Below, one piece after another: positions 56,309 to 64,000 of a stretch of DNA of 64,000 nt. Source of the stretch: Haloglomus salinum (GTDB lineage: Archaea; Halobacteriota; Halobacteria; Halobacteriales; Haloarculaceae); the NCBI RefSeq assembly GCF_024298825.1, contig NZ_CP101153.1:2232001-2296000 (forward strand), given 5' to 3'. The translations under genes were made by a program, and so were the position numbers. Under the pieces are notes generated by a model. It ran no database searches, had not been told where the DNA came from, and was given only the letters and a program-made list of their open reading frames with translations. Position 1 is the first letter of the stretch. Every line of letters begins with the position of its first letter.

Positions 56309-58177
56309 ATGACCGACAGCTCCCCCGCCGCCAGGTTCCCCGCGGTCGGCGTCCTGCACGCGCTGACGTTCGTCGTCGCGTTCTGTAGCTTCGCGTACGA
56401 ACTCGTCTACGCCGAGCTGCTGACGGTCGTCTTCGGTGGCACCGTCACCCAGTACGGGCTCACGGTGGGGCTGTTCTTCTCGTCGCTCGGCATCGGCTCG
56501 TTCGCCTCGCGGGCGCTCGACGACGACCGGCCGGCGAACTTCCTCCGCGTCGAGTTCCTGCTCGCGCTGGTCGGGCCCGCCGGCTTCCTGTTCGTCCTGC
56601 TCGTGACGGCCGGCGAGCCGCCCGCCTATCTCCCGTACGGGGTCGTCGAGGTCGCCGCCCGGCTGCCCGTCGTGGCCGTCGGCCTGCTGTCGGGCTTCGA
56701 GCTCCCGCTCCTGACCGCGCTGGTCGAGCGCGAGGCCACCGACGGCCGCGGGGCGGGTCCGCTCGCCCGGGTCCGCGAGCGCCTCCGGGCGGGGACCTAC
56801 CGTGCCGCCGGCCTCGTCTTCCACGTCTCCCGTGACGACGAGGCCGTCGAGGGCTATCCGACGGTGCTGGGGATGGACTACCTCGGCGGGCTGGCCGGGG
56901 CGCTCCTGTACGTCTTCTGGCTGTACCCCCGGTACGGGCTGGTGGCGACGGTGTTCGTGCTGGGGCTACTGAACGGACTGGCGGCCCTGGCGTTCGTCGC
57001 CCGGTTCAGCACGTGGAGCCCGCTCGTGGGTGGGGCCGAGCCCAGCGAGGACGGAACCGGCACGGCCGGCGAGAGTACCGCGGCCGACGGCGGGCACCGC
57101 CGGCTCCGCAGCGAGGAGGCCCGGGCGCTGATACTCGCCACGCTCCTGCTCACCGCGACCTACGCCGGGGTCGTCCTCGCCGCCGACCGCGTCGAGGGCG
57201 AGGTGGAGTCGTTCTACTTCGCGAATCGCATCGAGGCCGAGTACCCCGACGGCACCATCGACGCCACCGTCTCGACCGTCGAGCGGACCCGGTACCAGCG
57301 TATCGTCCGCTACGAGCGGACCTGGACCGGCACCGGCACGAACCCGTACTTCGCGGAGGCGAGCGAGGAGTGCCTGCGGCTCGGCACCGCCGTCCAGCTC
57401 TGCGAGTCGTGGGCGGACTCCTACCACCAGGGGCTCGTCGACGTACCGATGACGATGTACGAGAACGGGAGCGAGACGAACGTGTTACTGCTCGGCGGCG
57501 GTGACTGGATCGCCGCCGACCACCTGCGCGCGTACAACGTCACCGTCGACCACGTCGACCTCGACGGGGAGTTCATGGAGCGGACGCGAGACCGCGAGTT
57601 CTACGCCCGCTACCACGACGACGCCTACGCGTACGACCGACTGAACACGACGGTCGGCGACGCGTGGCGCTACCTCGGCGAGACCAACGAGACCTACGAC
57701 CTCATCCTGCTGGACCTGCCCGGCGCCGAGGACGACGACCTGCTGCGGCTCTACTCGACGGAGTTCTACGACCGTCTCCGGACCCACCTCGAACCGGACG
57801 GCGTCGTCGGGACGTGGGTCTACTCCCGGTACGGCGCTGCCCGTCACCACGCCGCCTACGTCGAGACCGTGCGGGCGGCCGGCTTCGACCGGCACGTCGC
57901 GTACAGCGCCTGGGAGGACCTCGACGCCGACGACGAGACCGAGCGCGTCGAGCGGTTCTACCTGCTGTCGCCGGATGAAGGGCCCGCGTTCGACCCCGAC
58001 GCGGGTGGGGCCTACGTCCGCCGGCACGCCGACCGCTACCGCGACCTGCAGTGGGAGCCGACGCCGGCCTACCGCGGCGTCCGGCCGAACCGCGTCCTCC
58101 ACCCGAACTACGATATCCTCATCCGCCCCAGTCTCCGGAACGAGGACCGCCACACTACGGGGTGGTGGCCGTGGTGA
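56309..58177 (+). CDS. Spermidine-synthase-like protein with N-terminal membrane domain
   Basis: 622 residues. The first ~300 hold about eight TM helices (FVVAFCSFAYELVYAELLTVVFGG typifies helix 1-2, here cited in part). Residues about 320-600 match the polyamine aminopropyltransferase fold: YQRIVRYE, VLLLGGGDWIAADHL, DHVDLDGEFMERTR, YDLILLDLPGAEDDDLLRLYS and a final strand. The GGGD and LDLPG positions correspond to the nucleotide and catalytic-Asp sites. Whether it makes a polyamine is unknown; similar TM-fused forms occur with DUF2617, as here. The next gene starts in a GTGA overlap. Confidence 0.82.
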   Translation: MTDSSPAARFPAVGVLHALTFVVAFCSFAYELVYAELLTVVFGGTVTQYGLTVGLFFSSLGIGSFASRALDDDRPANFLRVEFLLALVGPAGFLFVLLVTAGEPPAYLPYGVVEVAARLPVVAVGLLSGFELPLLTALVEREATDGRGAGPLARVRERLRAGTYRAAGLVFHVSRDDEAVEGYPTVLGMDYLGGLAGALLYVFWLYPRYGLVATVFVLGLLNGLAALAFVARFSTWSPLVGGAEPSEDGTGTAGESTAADGGHRRLRSEEARALILATLLLTATYAGVVLAADRVEGEVESFYFANRIEAEYPDGTIDATVSTVERTRYQRIVRYERTWTGTGTNPYFAEASEECLRLGTAVQLCESWADSYHQGLVDVPMTMYENGSETNVLLLGGGDWIAADHLRAYNVTVDHVDLDGEFMERTRDREFYARYHDDAYAYDRLNTTVGDAWRYLGETNETYDLILLDLPGAEDDDLLRLYSTEFYDRLRTHLEPDGVVGTWVYSRYGAARHHAAYVETVRAAGFDRHVAYSAWEDLDADDETERVERFYLLSPDEGPAFDPDAGGAYVRRHADRYRDLQWEPTPAYRGVRPNRVLHPNYDILIRPSLRNEDRHTTGWWPW

Positions 58178-58776
58178 GCGACGACCCGGCCGGCGACGGT
58201 GGGGCCGCCGACGCCGACGGGTCGGACATCCCGTCCGACGCCCCGGACCACACGTTGCTCCGGCTGGTGCATCTGTCGACCGCGCCCGACCTCGACGCGA
58301 TGGACGTGAAACGGCGGGCCGAGGCCCGGCTGCTCGGAGCCCGTGCCGACGTGCGCGTCATCGGGAGTTCGCACTGTCTGAGCGTCCCCGGCGCGGGCTT
58401 CCACGAGCTCTGCTCCTGCCGGCCCCTCCCGGAGCTGGGCGTCCACCCCTCCGAGGACGCTGCCGCCCCCGGCGATGGCGCCCCGGCCGGCGCAGCGGGC
58501 GGACCGGGCGCCGTGTCGCCCCGCCGGATTCCGCTCTCGCCCGGCGTCGAGCGGACCCTGACGACCACGACGGGCGAGGTGCGCGCCGCCACGACGGTCG
58601 AGGGGCTCGGGCTGGACGCGTTCCCCGCCGACCGCGACTTCGACGTCCGCTACCGGTTCGGTCCGGACGCCGTCACCGCCATCACGCTCGACGGCGACCG
58701 GTTCGAGACCTACCACACCTACCCGGAGTTCGACCTCGCGCTCCGCTCGGAGACGGTGCTGGGGCGGCTGGAGTGA
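58174..58776 (+). CDS. DUF2617-family protein
   Basis: 200 residues from a GTG overlapping the previous stop (GTGA). Acidic N-terminus, then MDVKRRAEARLLGARADVRVIGSSHCLSV broken as helix-strand, LCSCRPLP (CxC), a long Pro/Ala/Gly insert, and DAFPADRDFDVRYRFGPDAVTAI ending with TYHTYPEFDLALRSET. The spacing and the terminal strand pair match DUF2617, a small family that accompanies the TM-fused spermidine synthases. Function unknown. Confidence 0.72.
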   Translation: MSDDPAGDGGAADADGSDIPSDAPDHTLLRLVHLSTAPDLDAMDVKRRAEARLLGARADVRVIGSSHCLSVPGAGFHELCSCRPLPELGVHPSEDAAAPGDGAPAGAAGGPGAVSPRRIPLSPGVERTLTTTTGEVRAATTVEGLGLDAFPADRDFDVRYRFGPDAVTAITLDGDRFETYHTYPEFDLALRSETVLGRLE

Positions 58777-58816
58777 CCGGGAGATTCACGGCGAACGACG
58801 CCGAACGGCTCCAGAT

Positions 58817-59782
58817 ATGACCGACGAACCCGCGTGGGCGGACGGACCGGAGGCGACACACTACGACGGGGACGTGACGCTGACGGGGGAGCCGGGGCCC
58901 GTCGTCGTGGAGGACCCCGCGGACACGTTCGTCCGGGCCGACGCCGTGACCGGCGACCTGAAACTGGTCGACGCGGAGTACGTCTTCACCGACACGCCGG
59001 TCGAGGGCGGGACGACCGTCGGCCAGCCCGAACTCCGGGTCGCGGGCGATGTCGAGGATGGCTACGTCGACCGGCGCGGCGTGGAGGGTGACGCCGTCGT
59101 CGCCGACGCCGAGGACGTGTTCGTCGCCGGCCGGGCCGCCGGGACGCTGGACGTGACGGGCGCCGAGAGCGTCTTCCGGGCGAGCGGCGACCCGCCGGAC
59201 ACGAGCGGCTTCGAGTCGTTCGTCGGCTGGCGGCGCTCCGGGAGCGTCGAGAACCCCGATGGCGTCGCGCTGGTCGGCGCCCGCCACGACGTGACCGTCT
59301 CCGGTGTCACCGACGACCTGACCGTCTACGTCGTCGGGCACGACCACCGCGTTCGCGTGGACGGGCCACGCGGGACCGATGCCGACGTGACCGTCCGGTT
59401 CGTCGGGTACGAGAACACCGTCCGGCTGGGGCCGTATCTGACCGTCGCCGACACCGTCGAGGGCGGCTACGACAACGTCGTCGACGCCGACCCGTTCCCG
59501 GTGAACGACCTCATCGAGACCAGTCACGACGAGGCCTACGGTGTCGCCTCCTTCGGCCGCACGAAGGTGACCTACCAGGCAGAGGCCACCGAGGACTGGT
59601 GTCCCAACTGCGGCGCCGAGGCCGACGCCATCATCGAGCGCCACCAGGAGGAGGTGTTCCTCCTGTTCGGTATCCCGGTGAAGACCTACGACGAGGGGGG
59701 CGTCTCCTACGAGTGCGAGGAGTGTGCGGTCCGGACCGACACGGCCCTCTCGGAGTCCGAGCGGCGGTCGGTGCTGCGCTGA
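58817..59782 (+). CDS. Beta-solenoid-like protein with C-terminal zinc ribbon
   Basis: 321 residues, cytoplasmic. Residues 15-240 are short strands with repeated GD(V/A)xDxxVxxxG turns that suggest a right-handed solenoid (VEDPADTFVRADAVTGDLKL; VTVSGVTDDLTVYVVGHDHR; VTVRFVGYENTVRLGPY). Residues 255-310 hold CPNCGAEADAIIERHQEEVF and ECEECAVRTD, a classic zinc ribbon. No catalytic motif. It follows the DUF2617 gene by 40 nt, so it may belong to the same unit. Function unknown. Confidence 0.72.
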   Translation: MTDEPAWADGPEATHYDGDVTLTGEPGPVVVEDPADTFVRADAVTGDLKLVDAEYVFTDTPVEGGTTVGQPELRVAGDVEDGYVDRRGVEGDAVVADAEDVFVAGRAAGTLDVTGAESVFRASGDPPDTSGFESFVGWRRSGSVENPDGVALVGARHDVTVSGVTDDLTVYVVGHDHRVRVDGPRGTDADVTVRFVGYENTVRLGPYLTVADTVEGGYDNVVDADPFPVNDLIETSHDEAYGVASFGRTKVTYQAEATEDWCPNCGAEADAIIERHQEEVFLLFGIPVKTYDEGGVSYECEECAVRTDTALSESERRSVLR

Positions 59783-59944
59783 GGGGCGTGCCGCCGGCTC
59801 GCCCCGCCCGGCGCTCGCTCCGTCCGGACGACGACCCGCGCCACCCGGCGCTCGCTTGTGTCCGCCCGCTCTCGTCGCACTCGGCCGGACGAACGGGGTC
59901 GAATCGGGGGAACGTATTAGTCGGTGAACGCACCAGTCCGTGCC

Positions 59945-62320
59945 ATGTCCGACGAACAGGAGGCGGGTCCCGACCCGGACGCTGGCGGGGGTGGGGGGAC
60001 GACACCCGAGAACGGCGACGGCTCGGTCGCCGATACGACTGCCGAGCCCCGCACCGACCCCGGCGACCTGCCCACCTACGACGACGTAGCGACCGCGCGG
60101 GAGGTGCTCCGCGCGTCCCCGGCCGAGCGCGACGAGCGCGGCCTCACCGACGACGACGTGCGGGCGGCGTTCCGGACGGTCATCGACGAGGGTGACCGGG
60201 AGGAGAAGGACCTCTCGGGGGTCACGCTCCCGGCGCTGGCCCTCGATTACGAGGTCGTCGACGGGACGAACAAGCACCCGGTCGACCTCCGGGGGGCGAC
60301 CGTCGAGAAGCTCAGCGCCGAGCGGGGAACCATCCGGATTCCCCTCCACCTCGAGGACGCCACCGTCGGCGATATCCAGCTGGAGGGCGCACACGTCACG
60401 CAGGACCTCGTTCTCGACGGTGCGACCGTCACCGGCGACGTGGACACGTTCGAGGCCGTGTTCGACGGCGACCTGGAGTGTCGTGGTACGACGTTCGAGG
60501 GTGCGGTCGAACTGGACGAGGGGTCGTTCCACGACGACGTGAGCTTCGACCAGGCGACGTTCGAATCGGGGTTCGCCGCCCGCAACGCCGAGTTCTTCGG
60601 CGAGTCCCATCTGCTGGACGACAGCACCAGCTTCGACGAGGCGACGTTCGCCGGCGAGGCGGACCTCCGGCACACGGAGTTCGGCTACGCCCGGTTCGAG
60701 GACGTGGCCTTCGAGAGCGACGCGACGTTCGAGGAGGCCGACTTCCGGGGCGACGTCGAGTTCGACGGCGCGACGTTCGCCGACGAGGCCGACTTCGACG
60801 AGATCCGCTTCGGCGGGGACGCCTCCTTCGCCGGTGCGACGTTCGGCGGCCTGGCGCACTTCCGCGGCTCCGTCTTCGAGGGCGGGGCCCGCGTGCTGGA
60901 GGCCGACGCCGCCTTCCAGGACGTCTCCTTCGAGGGCGAGGCCGATTTCACCCGCGCCGGGTTCCGGGTGGCGGACTTCACGGGCGCGTCGTTCGCCGGC
61001 CCGGCGACGTTCGTGGAACTCGCGACGAGCGACGACCTGACACTCGTCGACTGCGAGTTCGGTGCCGAACTCCACGCCGAGGAGGCCGTTCTCGACGGGG
61101 ACGTGGACGCCACGGGCGCGTCGTTCGCCGCGCCGGTACTGTTCGAGGAGGCGGAGTTCGGCGACGACGCCTCATTCGCCGAGTGCCGGTTCGACACGCT
61201 GGCGGACTTCGACGAGGTGCTGTTCGACGGCGACACCACCTTCGAGGGCGCGACGTTCGAGGGCGAGGCCGACTTCCGCGGCACCGAATTCCTTGGCGAC
61301 GCCAACCACCTCGCCGACGGTGTCTCCTTCGCGGACTGTCGGTTCGAGGCGCACACGGACTTCGACGACGCGGCGTTCACCTCCGCGGACTTCGGCGGCG
61401 TCACCTTCGGCGCGCCCGCAGATTTCACGGGGGCGACGTTCGACGACCGGCTCGTCTGCCGGGCCAGTGCGACCACCGCCGCGACGTATCTCGACTTCAC
61501 CGACGCGAAGATCAAGCGTGGTCGTATCGTCCAGCCCGAATCCAGCTGGGTCCACTACGACATGACCCGTGCTAGCCTCGGCGACGTGGCGCTGGATGCC
61601 GAGCGCGAGTCGGACCGCCGGGAGCTGCTGGACTACTTCCGCTTCTGTAATACGGAGTTCGACGAGTTCGACGGGCTGGCGTTCGACTTCTCGGACCACA
61701 CGGACTACCTCGACCGCAACGAGTGGGTGCTCCACGACTTCGACGAGAACATCGATGTCGACTACGAGTTCGCGCTGGAGCTGACGCCGGGGGTGACCGA
61801 GACGACCTACCTGAAGGCGAAGAACGCCGCCTCCGCGGCGGGGGAGATGAAGGCCGCCGGCGAGTTCCGTGTGAAGCGGCAGGCGTTCTCGCGCCGGAAG
61901 CACATCGACATCGCCAAGGACCCGAGCGTGAGCCTCGGTGCCAGGCTCCAGAACGCCGCGAGAGCCGCCGAGAACGGTTTCCTCGGCCTCACCTGCGGCC
62001 ACGGGATGCGCCTGCTACGTATCGCGCTGGTCTTCGTCCTCGCGCCGCTCCTGTTCGTCCCGTTCTACACGTTCGGTGGCCCGGCGTTCGCCACCACTAC
62101 CGGCCAGTTGGACTCGCTCTCGGCACTGGCGACCCCCGCCGGGCAGGAGGTGCTGCTCGGCAATATCCACCTCAGCTACATCTCCTACACCACCATCGGC
62201 TACGGGAACGAGGCACCGACCGCCATCGCCGGCCGGCTGATGGCCAGCAGCGAAGCCTTCCTCAGCACCGTGCTCGCCGCGCTGGTCGTCTACGCACTGG
62301 TCAAGCGCTCGGAACTGTAG
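59945..62320 (+). CDS. Pentapeptide-repeat protein fused to a two-TM potassium channel
   Basis: 791 residues. A disordered acidic start (1-35), then a pentapeptide-repeat solenoid at about 85-530 (repeating A(D/T)F-x-x pattern such as FDGDLECRGTTFEGAVELDE, ATFAGEADLRHTEFGYARFE). A helical linker follows (about 590-680). At the C-terminus TM1 (about 693-715, IALVFVLAPLLFVPFY), a pore loop with the selectivity filter TTIGYG (749-754) and TM2 (LSTVLAALVVYALV) form an Ion_trans_2/K-channel pore. The solenoid is cytoplasmic and may gate or scaffold the channel (inference). One subunit has one pore, so the channel is a tetramer. Confidence 0.88.
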   Translation: MSDEQEAGPDPDAGGGGGTTPENGDGSVADTTAEPRTDPGDLPTYDDVATAREVLRASPAERDERGLTDDDVRAAFRTVIDEGDREEKDLSGVTLPALALDYEVVDGTNKHPVDLRGATVEKLSAERGTIRIPLHLEDATVGDIQLEGAHVTQDLVLDGATVTGDVDTFEAVFDGDLECRGTTFEGAVELDEGSFHDDVSFDQATFESGFAARNAEFFGESHLLDDSTSFDEATFAGEADLRHTEFGYARFEDVAFESDATFEEADFRGDVEFDGATFADEADFDEIRFGGDASFAGATFGGLAHFRGSVFEGGARVLEADAAFQDVSFEGEADFTRAGFRVADFTGASFAGPATFVELATSDDLTLVDCEFGAELHAEEAVLDGDVDATGASFAAPVLFEEAEFGDDASFAECRFDTLADFDEVLFDGDTTFEGATFEGEADFRGTEFLGDANHLADGVSFADCRFEAHTDFDDAAFTSADFGGVTFGAPADFTGATFDDRLVCRASATTAATYLDFTDAKIKRGRIVQPESSWVHYDMTRASLGDVALDAERESDRRELLDYFRFCNTEFDEFDGLAFDFSDHTDYLDRNEWVLHDFDENIDVDYEFALELTPGVTETTYLKAKNAASAAGEMKAAGEFRVKRQAFSRRKHIDIAKDPSVSLGARLQNAARAAENGFLGLTCGHGMRLLRIALVFVLAPLLFVPFYTFGGPAFATTTGQLDSLSALATPAGQEVLLGNIHLSYISYTTIGYGNEAPTAIAGRLMASSEAFLSTVLAALVVYALVKRSEL

Positions 62321-62616
62321 CGGCTCTAGCGGCTCGGGAGCGATGATGTCGAGGCCTCTCTCGCTGACATCTACCAGCCATCCAGCGCGCCGGTGACTCC
62401 CTCGTCCACTGCCGGGGCCCGGGGACGGGCCTCAGCTGCCCGAGCTGGGAGGCCGACCGGTCCCCGGCACGCGGCCAGCGTCGTCGCGGCGCTGCGAGGA
62501 CGTGGTCCCGGTGTCCGGGCCCGCTCCGCGGCCCCCGTTCGCGAACCCGGTTCGATTTCGTGTTCGATGTTCCCCGAGTCGGAAGGACTTTCCCGCTCGC
62601 ACGCCCGGTTCCGGAC
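62321..62616. other. Intergenic region before the ribosomal protein gene
   Basis: About 300 bases, GC-rich, no gene. None of the 15-bp palindromes is present. Confidence 0.5.
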
Positions 62617-62793
62617 ATGAGCGAGTATACGGTCAGCGGGCGCTTCCAGGCCCGCGACGGCTGGCAGGAGTTCGAGACGAACGTGGAGGCCCCCAACGAG
62701 GACGTCGCCCGCGAGCGGACGTACGCCAACGTCGGCTCCCGACACGGCAAGAAGCGTACGCAGGTCGAGCTCGAGGAGGTGCGTGCGGCATGA
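62617..62793 (+). CDS. rpl18a: Ribosomal protein L18Ae / LX (L20e)
   Basis: 58 residues, the usual length of the short archaeal form. MSEYTVSGRFQARDGWQEFE followed by VEAPNEDVARERTYANVGSRHGKKRTQ (broken: VEAPNEDVARERTYANVG; SRHGKKRTQVELEEV) is characteristic. A structural protein of the large subunit. The stop overlaps the prefoldin start (ATGA), a conserved haloarchaeal gene pair. Confidence 0.95.
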   Translation: MSEYTVSGRFQARDGWQEFETNVEAPNEDVARERTYANVGSRHGKKRTQVELEEVRAA

Positions 62794-63266
62794 GTCTCGG
62801 TGGCGGCGGTGGCGGCGGCATGGACCAGCTGCAGCAGCAACTCCAGGCGCTCGAGCAGGAGAAGGAGGCCGTTCAGGAGGAAATCGAGGGCGTGCAGGCC
62901 GACAAGACCGACATCGACGAGGCCATCGACGCGCTGGAGGAGCTTGAGACGAACGACACCGTGAAGGTGCCGCTCGGCGGCGACGCGTACGTCAGCGCCG
63001 AGCTCGGGAGCATCGAGGAGATCGTCGTCTCCATCGGCGGCGGCTTCGCCGCCGAGCGCGACCAGGAGGGCGCCATCGCCACGCTCGAGAGCAAGAAGGA
63101 CGTGCTCGACGAGCGAATCGCCGAGCTGGAGGCCGAGATCGACGAGATCGAGGAGCAGACCGAGCAGGTCGAGCAGAAGGCTCAGCAGGCCCAGCAGCAG
63201 CAGATGCAGCAGATGATGCAGCAGCAACAGCAGATGGAGGGCGGCGAGGGCGACGAGGACGAGTGA
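62790..63266 (+). CDS. pfdA: Prefoldin subunit alpha
   Basis: 158 residues. Two long coiled coils (QQLQALEQEKEAVQEEIEG and VLDERIAELEAEIDEIEEQT) flank the central beta-hairpin region with VPLGGDAYVSAELGS and VVSIGGGFAAER, as in archaeal prefoldin alpha. The Gln/Met-rich C-terminus (QQQQMQQMMQQQQQMEGG) is a normal low-complexity tail. It transfers unfolded proteins to the chaperonin. A Met at residue 11 is an alternative start that avoids the Gly run. Confidence 0.95.
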   Translation: MSLGGGGGGGMDQLQQQLQALEQEKEAVQEEIEGVQADKTDIDEAIDALEELETNDTVKVPLGGDAYVSAELGSIEEIVVSIGGGFAAERDQEGAIATLESKKDVLDERIAELEAEIDEIEEQTEQVEQKAQQAQQQQMQQMMQQQQQMEGGEGDEDE

Positions 63267-63270
63267 CGCG

Positions 63271-64000
63271 ATGTTCGACGGACTGAAGGAGAAACTCGGG
63301 AAGTTCCGCGACGACGCTACCGAGGAGGCCGTCGAGGTCGAGGAGCCCGACGAGGAATCGGAAGCGGCGGCCGAGTCGGACGCCGCCGAGCCCGACGACC
63401 CTCCCGAGTCCGCTGACGCGGCGGCCGACGCCGCTCCCGGGTCCGCAGAAGCGGAAGCCGACGCCGAGCCGGAGGCCGGCACGGTCCCCGACGACGCCGC
63501 TACGGACGAGAGCGGGGGCGAAGGTGCGGAACCCTCCGCCGACGCGGTCGCCGAGGCCGCCGAGGCCGCGCCGGACGACGAGTCTGAGTCCGAATCCGAG
63601 TCCGGCCCCGAGCGCGACAGCGATGTCCCCGACGCGCTCTCGCGCCGGACGGAGGAGGTGACCGCCGGCTCCGCCGAGGAGACCGGCGGTGAGAGCCTCT
63701 TCGGCTCGGTCAAGCGCGCCGCGACCGGGAAGGCGCTCATCAAGCGCGAGGAGCTGCAGAAGCCCCTCGAGGAGCTGGAGATGGCGCTCATCCAGGGCGA
63801 CGTGGAGATGAGCGTCGCGCAGGCCATCACCGACCGCATCGAGGAGCAGCTGGTCGGCCAGACCCGGGCGCAGGTCCAGACCGGCGAGATCGTCGTCCAG
63901 CGCGCCATCGGTGACGCGCTCAAGGATGTCATCAGCGTCGGCCAGTTCGACTTCGACCAGCGCATCCAGGAGGCCGACAAGCCCGTCACCATCATCTTCA
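63271..64000 (+). CDS. ftsY: Signal recognition particle receptor FtsY (partial, runs off right edge)
   Basis: 243 residues visible. MFDGLKEKLGKFRDD, then a very acidic, Ala/Glu/Asp-rich A-domain (about 20-130), then the N-domain helices (SLFGSVKRAATGKALIKREE, LEELEMALIQGDVEMSVAQAI) reaching KPVTIIF, the first strand of the GTPase domain. The window ends before the G1 motif. FtsY binds SRP at the membrane for co-translational insertion. Gene order rpl18a-pfdA-ftsY is typical of haloarchaea. Confidence 0.95.
   Translation, partial: MFDGLKEKLGKFRDDATEEAVEVEEPDEESEAAAESDAAEPDDPPESADAAADAAPGSAEAEADAEPEAGTVPDDAATDESGGEGAEPSADAVAEAAEAAPDDESESESESGPERDSDVPDALSRRTEEVTAGSAEETGGESLFGSVKRAATGKALIKREELQKPLEELEMALIQGDVEMSVAQAITDRIEEQLVGQTRAQVQTGEIVVQRAIGDALKDVISVGQFDFDQRIQEADKPVTIIF

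Noticed and set aside
1..64000. CRISPR arrays, tRNA or rRNA genes, insertion-sequence transposases
   Set aside because: No spaced direct repeats of CRISPR type, no cloverleaf or T-loop signature noticed, and no transposase motif in any frame.

Overview
The window is haloarchaeal chromosome (class Halobacteria; genus not determinable from the sequence). The evidence is very high GC with strongly acidic proteins, twin-arginine/lipobox secretion signals, HalOD1-, HalX- and DUF7344-type haloarchaeal regulators, archaeal prefoldin alpha, ribosomal protein L18Ae/LX and FtsY at the right edge, and frequent ATGA/GTGA gene overlaps. I found no tRNA, rRNA, CRISPR array or insertion sequence.

Layout. 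(1) 1-4.1 kb, minus strand: the first residues of a membrane protein running off the left edge, two overlapping asparagine-synthase-like genes, and a decayed sulfatase. (2) 4.8-9.0 kb: small regulators (two DUF7344-type, one HalOD1), a membrane protein joining extracellular Ca-loop repeats to a cytoplasmic winged helix, and a zinc-ribbon protein. (3) 9.1-16.5 kb: a GT-C-like membrane enzyme, an arylsulfotransferase-like protein, a membrane protein, an apparently circularly permuted peptide-binding lipoprotein and a PAP2 phosphatase. (4) 17-25 kb: signal transduction (PAS histidine kinase, PadR-like regulator, phosphodiesterase-type enzyme, then an HxlR-receiver-HalX / receiver / receiver-kinase operon). 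(5) 25-34 kb: surface-glycan functions (GT-C-like protein, polysaccharide deacetylase, beta-propeller lipoprotein, beta-helix protein with lectin-like repeats, GT4). (6) 35-45 kb: a nucleotide-sugar and glycosyltransferase operon whose dehydrogenase, Gfo/Idh/MocA oxidoreductase, DegT aminotransferase and hexapeptide acyltransferase match the four-enzyme UDP-GlcNAc(3NAc)A route, plus DUF354 and GT4 proteins and a separate GT2; glmS at 46.9 kb can feed hexosamine into it. (7) 49-54.7 kb: an acidic repeat protein, lipoprotein, subtilase, a small regulator/membrane pair and a DsbA-like/membrane pair. (8) 54.7-64 kb: a decayed stretch, a lipoprotein, spermidine-synthase-like membrane protein, DUF2617, zinc-ribbon protein, pentapeptide-repeat potassium channel, then housekeeping rpl18a-pfdA-ftsY.

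The main observation is a 15-bp imperfect palindrome, roughly TTAY-N7-RTAA and often followed by CAAA, in front of about twenty genes or operons between 3.7 and 51.2 kb. Nearly all of these genes are surface, glycan, exported or regulatory; I saw none in front of the housekeeping genes. Distances to the first start codon fall mostly in two groups (29-34 and 62-69 nt), which suggests a shared core-promoter-linked operator. At several sites the first ORF is a small leader ORF that overlaps or abuts the glycan gene, which suggests translational coupling.
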